DNA from: Bacteroidaceae bacterium
Lineage (GTDB): Bacteria > Bacteroidota > Bacteroidia > Bacteroidales > Bacteroidaceae
Length of the DNA: 62,455 bases
Assembly (NCBI GenBank): GCA_017503235.1
Contig: JAFVTL010000010.1
Coordinates: 1-62,455 of the forward strand
Reading direction: 5' to 3'
Made by a program: the position numbers and the translations under genes. How positions within the stretch are numbered: the first letter of the stretch is position 1; each line of letters starts with the position of its first letter. Positions 7,781 through 15,863 of the stretch are shown here, piece after piece. A model generated the notes under the pieces. The model ran no database searches, was not told the origin of the DNA, and worked only from the letters and a program-made list of their open reading frames with translations.

Positions 7781-9388
7781 TTAGTAACCCGGATTCTGCT
7801 TAAGATTTGGGTTAGTTTGTAACTCATCCAATGGAATTGGGAAGATAGTTACATGGTCACCTACCGGCTCATGATTGAACCAATTCTTAGTAGTGAATGT
7901 ACCGAAACGGATCATCTGAGAACGACGTTGTGCTTCGCAAGCAAATTCAAAGCCCCATTCATCATAGAGACCGCCCAAGTAAACCGGAGTCTGGTCACCA
8001 AGCTTGTCAATGTTGTTGTCCCAGTCCAAAGTACCGTATTGGATACGAGTGTCAGCCTTCAAGTCAGCAGCAGTCACTGTTGCCTGAGCAGCATCGTCGA
8101 ATACACGGGCACGGATTTGAGAAACCAAAGCAGCAGCTTCATCTTCGTTCTTACCTTGGCGCATCAAAGCTTCAGCCTTTGACAACAAGATTTCAGCATA
8201 ACGGAAGAACGCAAAGTCATTGCTCCATCCACCAGTCGTTTCAATATCATAAACAAACTTACCTACACGGTAACCCCAGTTAATATGAGTATTGTTTTCA
8301 CCATCACGCATACAAGTCAAAGAAGGCAAGTAGTTAATAGCTTCCCAAACCAATACTGAAGGATCGTCGTGTTTGTAACGCTTACCCATAATCCAAGTTT
8401 TTTCCAAACGCTTGTCGCCTTCTTCATAAGCATTGATGAACTGAGGATTAGCACAAGAACCACCCCAGAAGTAGTCATTGTAGTTACCGAAGTGATCACG
8501 TGCATTCGGTGGATACCACTTATGTTGTTGATGGAAACCTCCGTACAATCTATCGTAAGGAACCGCAAAAATAACTTCCTTATTATTGCTGTAATCCATT
8601 TCCGGTGTAAAGTTATCAGAGAAATCCTTTGCCAATTCGAAGATACCAGAATTGATGATCTGGTCAGCAGTTTCCACTACCTTAGCCCATTGTGCAGTAC
8701 CAGTATAAACTTCTGCATTTAAATAAATACGAGTCAAAAGAGCCAAAGCAGCCCACTTGTTCATACGACCATAAGTAGTACCATCATTAGCATCGCTCAA
8801 GCCAGGCAAAGCTTCTGTCAATTCTTTTACTACAAAGTCATAAACTTCCTGACGTGTTGACTGCTTAGGAACTTCGTCAGACCATGTTGTAACGATGGGC
8901 ACATTACCGAAGTTATCCAACAACATATAGTACCACAAAGCACGGATGGCACGAAGTTCAGCAATCATCGGTTCCTTCAAGTCGCCTACTGGCAATTCAT
9001 CGTTATCCAACTGAGACTTCACACGGTTAGCTGTGTTGATACCAGAGAAACAATACCAGTGTGTATTACCCGGTTGACCAGACTGATCATGCCATTGATG
9101 CTGGTGCATAGCACGATACACACCACCATCTTCCCAACCATTCGGACGGGCTGGAGTAATGATAATATCACCTGATTCTTCTTGCAAGTCAAAGTATCCG
9201 TACCAGTCATAGATAAAACGGAGCGGAGTGTATGCCTTAGCCATCAAGGCAGCAGCATCCTGTTCGGTCGGAATAAATGTTTCCTCAGTAATTTCTGAGT
9301 ATGGCTCTTCATCAAGGTTGAAACAACCTGTAAGTGTCATAGTGGAACATGCCAGGAGGGCAAGAATTCCGTATTTCATTTTTTTCAT
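7781..9388 (-). CDS. SusD/RagB-like glycan-binding outer membrane lipoprotein
   Basis: About 535 residues. The lipobox is TLTGCFNL, and the start MKKMKYG (9388) gives a cleaner signal peptide than the in-frame ATG at 9397. The sequence has the SusD fold signatures: YAPL-type start (MAKAYTPLRFIYD), LRAIRALWYYMLLDNFGNVPIVT, the TPR-like WAALALLTRIYLNAEVYTG, and the C-terminal FRYAEILLSKAEALMRQGKNEDEAAA and RRSQMIRFGTF. SusD proteins sit on the outer face of the outer membrane and act as a hinged lid on SusC. It is transcribed after the SusC at 9573-12698, across a 184-nt gap with a GGAGTTAAA repeat island, and ends at the strong terminator near 7660. The ligand cannot be read from sequence; context suggests an arabinose/galactose-containing plant glycan or glycopeptide. 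Confidence 0.95.
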   Translation of the reverse strand: MKKMKYGILALLACSTMTLTGCFNLDEEPYSEITEETFIPTEQDAAALMAKAYTPLRFIYDWYGYFDLQEESGDIIITPARPNGWEDGGVYRAMHQHQWHDQSGQPGNTHWYCFSGINTANRVKSQLDNDELPVGDLKEPMIAELRAIRALWYYMLLDNFGNVPIVTTWSDEVPKQSTRQEVYDFVVKELTEALPGLSDANDGTTYGRMNKWAALALLTRIYLNAEVYTGTAQWAKVVETADQIINSGIFELAKDFSDNFTPEMDYSNNKEVIFAVPYDRLYGGFHQQHKWYPPNARDHFGNYNDYFWGGSCANPQFINAYEEGDKRLEKTWIMGKRYKHDDPSVLVWEAINYLPSLTCMRDGENNTHINWGYRVGKFVYDIETTGGWSNDFAFFRYAEILLSKAEALMRQGKNEDEAAALVSQIRARVFDDAAQATVTAADLKADTRIQYGTLDWDNNIDKLGDQTPVYLGGLYDEWGFEFACEAQRRSQMIRFGTFTTKNWFNHEPVGDHVTIFPIPLDELQTNPNLKQNPGY

Positions 9389-9428
9389 ATTTCTCAATTC
9401 TATTTTTAAAGTTTCGTAAACTCAACTT

Positions 9429-9560
9429 ATGGTAGTTAAAGGAGTTAAAGGGAGTTAGTCGCTTCGCTCCTTGGGGAGTTAAAGGCCAAATGCTTTACAT
9501 ATAATGAACCATTGGCATTTATCTCCCTTTATCTCCATCTATCTACCTTTATCTCCATAA
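9429..9560. repeat. GGAGTTAAA inverted island inside the susC-susD gap (copy 4)
   Basis: GTTAAAGGAGTTAAAGGGAG on the left faces TTTATCTCCCTTTATCTCC on the right, around GGCCAAATGC and GCATTT. It separates susC from susD and would be part of their shared mRNA. Confidence 0.8.
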
Positions 9561-9572
9561 TATGCTGATTGG

Positions 9573-12500
9573 TTAGAATGTTACGTTAACACCGAATGTG
9601 AATGAACGGTTAGTCGGATACTTGTCGCGGCTGTCAGTACCAGCATCCAGACCTGTCATGCGAACTTCTGGATCAAGACCCTTGTAACCAGTGATGGTTG
9701 CGAGGTTCAAGCAAGAAGCATAGAGACGCAAGTTCTTCACGTACTTCCAAGTCTTGGTATTGAAAGTATAACCCAAAGTTACGTTGTCAATCTTCCAATA
9801 GTCACCGTCTTCTACATATTCACTCAAATAACGTTGTGAGTCAGTAATAGTTACATCCTTGCCAGCACGCTTGAGACCATAACCGCCATCTACGATTTCG
9901 TAAGTAGGATGAGTGTCGAATGCGCTGTTCAGCAAGTTATACTGGATAGTCGGGTTTGCATAATACATTTCCTGGAAGTTCAAGATTTGGAAACCGAAGG
10001 CACCACGCATACCGATGCTCAAATCCCAGTTCTTGTAACGGAGGGTATTGTTGAAGTTGAGGTAGTGTGTCGGAACACCATTACCCAAAATCTGACGGTC
10101 AGCATCAGTAGCATTGCTTGCATAGTCGTAGAACTTCTTGCCGTTTTCGTCGAAACGTTCTACCAACCACTTTCCGTCTGTGCTCAAACCTACAGACTTC
10201 AAACCGAAGAAGTCACCGATAGGAGAACCTACCTTTACACGGTGAGTATACTGCTGGATAGGTTCACCAGTATGACCATCCATGAACCAGTCTGTAGACA
10301 TAGAGAACTCATCGTTAGAGATAGACTTCAATTCATTCTTGTTAGTAGAATAAGAAATATTGGTATTCCATTCAAAGTCCTTAGTCTGTACCGGAACAGC
10401 GTTGATCAACACTTCAAGACCGATGTTGCGGATTTCAGCAACGTTGGCCATGATAGAACCGTATTGGTAAGGAGGAGATGGTACAGAATAGTCCCACAAA
10501 CCGTCCTTAGTGTCGCGGAGGTAGAAGTCGATGGCACCACCGAGGCGACCGCCGAACATATCGAAGTCAACACCGACGTTGTATTCGTATTTCTTTTCCC
10601 AACGGAGGTTCGGGTTTTCATTACGAACCGGACCCAAAGCGTTAATCCACTGTCCGTTGTACAAGAAGTAACCGCTGTAGTCCAAAGAAGCCAAAGAGTT
10701 ATATGGAGAACCGACGTTGATACCGGTGATACCGAAACCGGCACGTACCTTCAAGTTATCCAACCAAGTCAAGTCCTTCATGAATTCTTCGTTGTTCAAA
10801 CGCCAACCGATAGAAGCACCCGGGAAAGTACCCCATTTGTTGTCAGCACCAAACTTAGAAGAACCTTCGCGACGTACAGAAACCATCAACAGGTAGCGGT
10901 CGTCGTAGTTCCAAGTTGCACGGGCAAAGAGACCAATCAATGTATTGTCTGTCTTATAAGAACCCATACCAGCTCTACCGTCCTTGATACCGTTACCGGC
11001 TTCAAGTGCATTGTATGTATAAGAGTCTGTCGGGAAATCCTTATTGTTTGCGTAGAAGTTTTCAGACATTTCGTCTTCGTAGTTGTAACCGATGATAGCA
11101 CCTACAGTGTGCTTGCCGATTACCTTCTTCCAGTCAGCTGTCAATTCCACCAAGTTGTTGATATAGTTGCTGGTAGAACGGCTGGCATAACCATTTGCAC
11201 CACTTTCTGTAGTACTTGGGTGGTTCTTAGTTTCGTAGTAACCGCTCAAAGAGCTTTGACCCTTGCGAGTGTACATGGCCTTCAAAGTCAAGTCTTCGTA
11301 AGGTCTGTAAGTCAAGCTACCGGTGAAACGGATGTTACGGTTCTGGTTTACACCGTCCACTTCGTTCAGCAATGAAACCGGGTTGTCGTAGAAATAAACC
11401 TGACGTTCTACGTAGCTACCGTCTTCGTTATAGATAGGCTGAGTCGGGTTCTGGATACAAGCGTAACGATATACGTTGGTATTGAAACCTACACCTGAAG
11501 TACGTTCGTTGGCAATCATAGACAAGTTGGCGGTCAACTTGTTGTCGAACATACGGTGAGTCACTTCGATACGGCCACGGAGGTTTTCGTTATCTGACTT
11601 CTTGAAAGTACCTTGACGGTTAGAGTAGCTCAAGTTAGCGATGAGGGCTGTAGTCTTGCTACCACCACGGAAAGTCAAGTTGTGAGTGTGGCTGACACCA
11701 GTACGGCTTACTTCGTCCAACCAGTCTACGTTGTCACCATAGTCAGCATCGTTGGCACCAGAGAATACCCAACCATCCTTCAATACTCTGCGGAGGTCAT
11801 CAGCAGTCATGAAGTCAGGAGTCTTCACTTGGTTAGAGATAGATACGTAACCGTTGTATTCGATAGTAGCCGGCATTTCGCGCTGGGCGTTCTTGGTAGT
11901 GATGATGATCACACCGTTAGTACCACGAGTACCATAGATAGCGGTTGCAGAACCATCCTTCAATACGTCGATGGATTCAATTTCTTCCGGAGCTACTGTT
12001 GAGAAGCTGCCCGGAACACCGTCTACCAAAATCAACGGTGAAGTAGAACCCTTCAATGAAGAGTTACCACGGAGCATAACCGATGTAGAAGCAGTCGGGT
12101 CACCAGAAGCCAATGAAATCTGAAGACCGGCTACCTTACCCTGTACCAACTGACCGGCATCAAGAATAGCACCCTTGTTAAACTTTTCAGCCTTTACAGA
12201 AGCAACGGCACTGGTAACGTCAGCTTTCTTCTGAGTACCGTAACCGATAACTACTACTTCTTCCAAAGCTTCTGAATCTTCCTGAAGAGTCACGTCCAAT
12301 TTACCGCCCTTGGCCTGTGATGCAGGAACTTCGATAGTCTTATAACCAATGTAGCTGATTACAAGTGTTGCATTTTTAGAAACGCTCAGTTCAAAGTTAC
12401 CGTCGAAGTCAGTGATGACACCGTTGGTAGTACCTTTTTCCAAAACGTTCGCACCGATGATAGGTTCACCAGTAGCGTCTTTCACTGTACCGCGAATTGC

Positions 12501-12698
12501 AGTCTGTTGCTGAACAGCCTCGATCGCGTCTGTTTCCGGGCTAAGCGTTTCAGCCATTACAGGCATGAAACCCAAAGAAAGGAAAGCACAAGCAGTTGCT
12601 TTAACCAAAGCACCGCCGAAAAAACGATTAGCATGTTTTTCCATTACATGAGTTTTAAAGTTAGACAATAGGTTTTTGTTATTAATTTGTTTTCTCAT
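9573..12698 (-). CDS. SusC-like TonB-dependent outer membrane receptor
   Basis: 1041 residues, typical SusC length. An extended N-terminus precedes a signal peptide (ATACAFLSLGFMPVMAE); an internal start MEKHANRF at residue 19 is also possible. The carboxypeptidase-regulatory-like domain (PIIGANVLEKGTTNGVITDF) spans ~70-145, the TonB box and plug (EEVVVIGYGTQKKADVTSAV, SIDVLKDGSATAIYGTRG) follow, and the 22-strand barrel runs to the C-terminus, ending in the aromatic pattern FTFGVNVTF. It should import the oligosaccharide bound by the neighbouring SusD. A -7 box lies ~45 nt upstream, so it heads the susCD operon. It is divergent from the GH97 gene across ~800 nt of repeat-rich DNA. Confidence 0.96.
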   Translation of the reverse strand: MRKQINNKNLLSNFKTHVMEKHANRFFGGALVKATACAFLSLGFMPVMAETLSPETDAIEAVQQQTAIRGTVKDATGEPIIGANVLEKGTTNGVITDFDGNFELSVSKNATLVISYIGYKTIEVPASQAKGGKLDVTLQEDSEALEEVVVIGYGTQKKADVTSAVASVKAEKFNKGAILDAGQLVQGKVAGLQISLASGDPTASTSVMLRGNSSLKGSTSPLILVDGVPGSFSTVAPEEIESIDVLKDGSATAIYGTRGTNGVIIITTKNAQREMPATIEYNGYVSISNQVKTPDFMTADDLRRVLKDGWVFSGANDADYGDNVDWLDEVSRTGVSHTHNLTFRGGSKTTALIANLSYSNRQGTFKKSDNENLRGRIEVTHRMFDNKLTANLSMIANERTSGVGFNTNVYRYACIQNPTQPIYNEDGSYVERQVYFYDNPVSLLNEVDGVNQNRNIRFTGSLTYRPYEDLTLKAMYTRKGQSSLSGYYETKNHPSTTESGANGYASRSTSNYINNLVELTADWKKVIGKHTVGAIIGYNYEDEMSENFYANNKDFPTDSYTYNALEAGNGIKDGRAGMGSYKTDNTLIGLFARATWNYDDRYLLMVSVRREGSSKFGADNKWGTFPGASIGWRLNNEEFMKDLTWLDNLKVRAGFGITGINVGSPYNSLASLDYSGYFLYNGQWINALGPVRNENPNLRWEKKYEYNVGVDFDMFGGRLGGAIDFYLRDTKDGLWDYSVPSPPYQYGSIMANVAEIRNIGLEVLINAVPVQTKDFEWNTNISYSTNKNELKSISNDEFSMSTDWFMDGHTGEPIQQYTHRVKVGSPIGDFFGLKSVGLSTDGKWLVERFDENGKKFYDYASNATDADRQILGNGVPTHYLNFNNTLRYKNWDLSIGMRGAFGFQILNFQEMYYANPTIQYNLLNSAFDTHPTYEIVDGGYGLKRAGKDVTITDSQRYLSEYVEDGDYWKIDNVTLGYTFNTKTWKYVKNLRLYASCLNLATITGYKGLDPEVRMTGLDAGTDSRDKYPTNRSFTFGVNVTF

Positions 12699-12742
12699 TC
12701 GCTTGTTATTAAATTAAACGTAAAGGCGTAGATTAACGGGTG

Positions 12743-12750
12743 CAAACATA
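12743..12750 (-). promoter_or_regulatory. Putative -7 box for susCD
   Basis: TATGTTTG on the minus strand matches the Bacteroides TAnnTTTG -7 consensus and lies ~45 nt before the SusC start. No convincing -33 element is seen at standard spacing. Confidence 0.5.
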
Positions 12751-12891
12751 CAGAAACATTATTTAACGGAATGAAACAAAAATCCAAAACAGTGCAAAAT
12801 ACGTCCAAAACATTAATCTATTGCCTATAAAACAGCTTCTGAGGGGTAAAAAGCGGGATAATGGCCCATGGATGAGACGGAGTTTTCTTAA

Positions 12892-13068
12892 AGGAGTTTC
12901 TTTAAGGAGTTAAAGGAGTTAAAGCCAATAGTTTTGTAAGTAGGAAGCTGTGTCAAAATACACTTTTCATCCGCTGATGACGCTGATGACGCAGATTTTT
13001 CATCTTTAATTATACCGAAAGTTTATTATTTATCTGCGCAATCCGCGAAATCTGCGGATGAAAAGTTT
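12892..13068 (+). repeat. Half GGAGTTAAA island plus 'CATCCGCTGAT' repeat (block copy 2)
   Basis: Same order and orientation as 6059-6251: GGAGTTAAAGCCAATAG, TTTTGTAAGTAGGAA, CATCCGCTGATGACGC, then ATCTGCGGATGAAAAG, continuing into A and B repeats. Visual identity with copy 1 is high, with small indels. Confidence 0.85.
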
Positions 13069-13227
13069 TATACCCCCTCCGCACTTCGTGCTCGTCCCCC
13101 TTGCATGGGGACAGTATTGATTTAAAACTCCTCCCATATCAGGGGAGGTGTCCGGAGGACGGAGGGGTGTAAAGTTTTATGTTTCTATACCCCCTCCGCT
13201 GCGCTCGTCCCCCTTGCAGAGGGACAG
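13069..13227 (+). repeat. Composite A-B-A repeat module 3
   Basis: Family A (13069-13114, with a GCACTTCGTGC hairpin), family B (13126-13173) and family A (13186-13227), all in plus orientation. The order is the same as in modules 1 and 2. Confidence 0.85.
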
Positions 13228-13238
13228 TTATTAAAAAA

Positions 13239-13362
13239 CTCTGTGTTACTCCGTGTACTCTGTGGTGAAAAGTTCTATACCCCCTCCGCACTTCGTGCTC
13301 GTCCCCCTTGCAGAGGGACAGTTATTAAAAAACTCGGTGTTACTCCGTGTACTCTGTGGTGA
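13239..13362. repeat. Two CTCTGTGGTGAAA repeats around a family A unit
   Basis: CTCGGTGTTACTCCGTGTAC-type units at 13239-13270 and 13329-13362 flank a plus-oriented family A copy at 13276-13321. Within 12699-13502 only the susC -7 box and these repeats are seen. Confidence 0.75.
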
Positions 13363-13502
13363 AAAATAAATGAGGGACAGTTAAAGATACAATAAAGTGC
13401 CAAAACCGTCATTTTTGGACAATTTTTTCATTTCATTGTACGATTCAGTCTTTTTCTTTCGTTTTTTCTTCGTTATTTTGCATCATCCTTAAAAGCAAAA
13501 AA

Positions 13503-15500
13503 ATGAATTTCACTATGAAAAACCTGATTATCCGTTCGCTGTTTGTCCTCCTCGCATGCGCGAGTACCTATATAAATGTACAAGCAGCTGAAAAGACATA
13601 CAACCTGACTTCGCCCGACGGCAAGCTGAAAGTGGAAGTATTCGCCGGACAAGGATTGTCCTATCAGGTATCTTATGACAACGCAATCGTTCTCTCTAAG
13701 TCAAATATAGACATAATTTTATCTAAAAGGGTTTCAATCGGTATGGACTCACGCGTGATGCGCGTCCAGAGGAAAAAGATTGAAGAAATGGTAGAATCGC
13801 CATTTTATCGCTTCAAGGAGTTCGTTGCAGCGTGCAACGAACTCAACTTGAAGCTGAAGAACGGCTTCGGAGTGGTATTCCGTGCCTACAACGACGGTGT
13901 AGCTTACCGCTTCTATACTACCCGTAAGGACGAAGTCATCATTGAGAACGAAGTAGCCGAATTCAATTTCCCGGAAGACTATACAGCTTATTTGCCCTAT
14001 AGCACCAACGACGAAAAGCCGATGGCCATGGCTTATCAGAACATCTATGATGTAACCCCATTGTCAAAGGCCAAGGACAAATTGGCATTCCTGCCGGTGA
14101 CTGTAGACTGTGGAAAAGTGAAGCTTACCGTATTGGAAAGTGACCTCGAAGCTTATCCCGGTATGTTCGTACAAGCCAAGGGAACTTCCCTCCAAGGAAC
14201 CTTCGCTCCCTACCCTACCAAAACGGACTTCTATCCATGGCGCGTACAGGAATATGTGACAGAAACTGCCGATTTCATCGCAAAAACAACCGGCGCACGT
14301 AACTATCCGTGGCGTGTATTGGCCGTTACAACCGACGACCGACAAATGCCGGTAAACAACTTGGTATATGCACTCGCTTCCCCCAACCGCATCGGCGACT
14401 ATTCGTGGGTGAAGACCGGCAAGGTTGCCTGGGACTGGTGGAACGACTGGAACCTGAAGGGTGTGCCTTTCCAGGCAGGCATCAACATGGATACCTATAA
14501 ATATTATATAGACTTTGCCAGCCAGAACGGTATCGAATTCGTGGTGTTGGACGAAGGATGGTACAATCCGAAGAGCGGTGACATGCTCACTGTCATTCCT
14601 GAACTCAACCTCGAAGAACTGATTGCCTATGGCAAGCAGAAGAAGGTGGACATCATTCTGTGGACCGTATTCAATGTACTCGACAAGCAATTGGAAGCCG
14701 CTTGCAAGAAGTATAGCGAAATGGGTATCAAAGGATTCAAGGTGGACTTCCTGGACCGTGACGACCAGACAGCCGTAGAAATGGTGTACCGCATTGCCGA
14801 AGCGACCGCCAAGCACAAACTGACACTCGACCTGCACGGCATCTACAAACCAACAGGTATCAACCGTACCTATCCGAACATCATCAACTTTGAAAGTGTG
14901 TTCGGCATGGAAGAAGTAAAGTGGACAGAAATAGAAAACAACATGCCGCTATATGACGTGACTTTCCCATACATCCGTATGATGGCCGGCCCGGTAGACT
15001 ATACACCCGGAGCCATGAGCAACCGCAGCAAGGCCGACTGGAAAGCCATGTATTCTTCACCGATGAGTATGGGAACCCGTTGCCACCAATTGGCAACCTA
15101 CATCGTACACGATTCACCATTGACCATGCTGTGCGATGCGCCCACCAACTACAAAGGCGAAGAAGAATGTGTGGAATTCATCACTTCCATCCCTGTGGAA
15201 GTAGATGCTACCTTCATAGCTGATGGCAAATTGGGTGAATACATCGTTACCGTACGCCAAAAGGATGCCGACTGGTACATCGGCGGTATGACCAATTGGG
15301 ACGAACGCGACATCGTTCTGGATTTCTCTTTCCTGCCCGAAGGTAAGAGTTATCAGGCAACCGTCTTTACAGATGGTATCAACGCCAACAAGAATGCCGA
15401 AGACTACCAGGCAAGCAGCTACACCGTAGACCATACGAAGAAGCTGAACATCCACATGGCATCGGGAGGCGGATTTGCCATCCGACTGAAAGCAGAATAG
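13503..15500 (+). CDS. GH97 glycosidase, retaining (alpha-galactosidase-like) type
   Basis: 665 residues with a signal peptide; MKNLIIRS at residue 5 is an equally likely start. The N-terminal beta-sandwich (TSPDGKLKVEVF, then VVFRAYNDGVAYRFYT) is followed by a TIM barrel (VAWDWWNDWN, VVLDEGWYN) and a C-terminal sandwich. Asp415 in GFKVDFLDRD and Glu470 in VFGMEEVKW fall where retaining GH97 enzymes such as the B. thetaiotaomicron alpha-galactosidase have nucleophile and acid/base; inverting SusB-type enzymes lack this Asp. The likely substrates are therefore terminal alpha-galactosides or beta-L-arabinopyranosides rather than starch. It is a monocistron in appearance: a strong hairpin follows, and susC diverges upstream. 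It complements GH27, giving two candidate alpha-galactosidases in the locus. Confidence 0.92.
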   Translation: MNFTMKNLIIRSLFVLLACASTYINVQAAEKTYNLTSPDGKLKVEVFAGQGLSYQVSYDNAIVLSKSNIDIILSKRVSIGMDSRVMRVQRKKIEEMVESPFYRFKEFVAACNELNLKLKNGFGVVFRAYNDGVAYRFYTTRKDEVIIENEVAEFNFPEDYTAYLPYSTNDEKPMAMAYQNIYDVTPLSKAKDKLAFLPVTVDCGKVKLTVLESDLEAYPGMFVQAKGTSLQGTFAPYPTKTDFYPWRVQEYVTETADFIAKTTGARNYPWRVLAVTTDDRQMPVNNLVYALASPNRIGDYSWVKTGKVAWDWWNDWNLKGVPFQAGINMDTYKYYIDFASQNGIEFVVLDEGWYNPKSGDMLTVIPELNLEELIAYGKQKKVDIILWTVFNVLDKQLEAACKKYSEMGIKGFKVDFLDRDDQTAVEMVYRIAEATAKHKLTLDLHGIYKPTGINRTYPNIINFESVFGMEEVKWTEIENNMPLYDVTFPYIRMMAGPVDYTPGAMSNRSKADWKAMYSSPMSMGTRCHQLATYIVHDSPLTMLCDAPTNYKGEEECVEFITSIPVEVDATFIADGKLGEYIVTVRQKDADWYIGGMTNWDERDIVLDFSFLPEGKSYQATVFTDGINANKNAEDYQASSYTVDHTKKLNIHMASGGGFAIRLKAE

Positions 15501-15562
15501 TAATTAGTGATTCATAATACAAGAGACAACTTTTTAATGGGTTGGTTTATAGGTTAGGTAGG

Positions 15563-15620
15563 TGCAAAGCTATAGGGAGGGAATCGTGAGATTCTGCCCT
15601 ATAGCGATGCTTTTTAAAAA
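15563..15620 (+). terminator. Terminator of the GH97 gene
   Basis: GCTATAGGG pairs with CCCTATAGC and the inner GAATC with GATTC; a short T run (TTTTT) follows. Confidence 0.75.
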
Positions 15621-15823
15621 GGGAGATAAAGTAGTTAAGTAGTTAGAAGTAGTTAAAGGAGTTATCAGCCCTTTGGGCTTAGGAGTTATCACAGGCTTTG
15701 CCTGTTAGCCAATAGCTTTAGCTACTGTAAACACTCACAAAATGTATTGGCTTTAACTCCTTTAACTACTAACGGAGCGAAGCGTAGTGATAACTCCTTT
15801 AACTACTTAAAGAAAAACTACTG
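15621..15823. repeat. GGAGTTAAA inverted island (copy 6)
   Basis: GTTAAAGGAGTTATC units on the left and TTTAACTCCTTTAACTACT on the right surround AGCCAATAGC and GTATTGGCTTT. Small hairpins CAGCCCTTTGGGCTTAGG and CACAGGCTTTGCCTGTTAG are inserted in the left half. It fills most of the gap between GH97 and GH127. Confidence 0.8.
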
Positions 15824-15863
15824 AAAAAAATAATAAATTAACAATTATACCATCATTAAAGAC

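Noticed and set aside
9909..11375. 488-residue frame opposite the SusC gene
   Set aside because: It is antisense to a complete SusC with intact domains; long antisense frames come from its codon bias.
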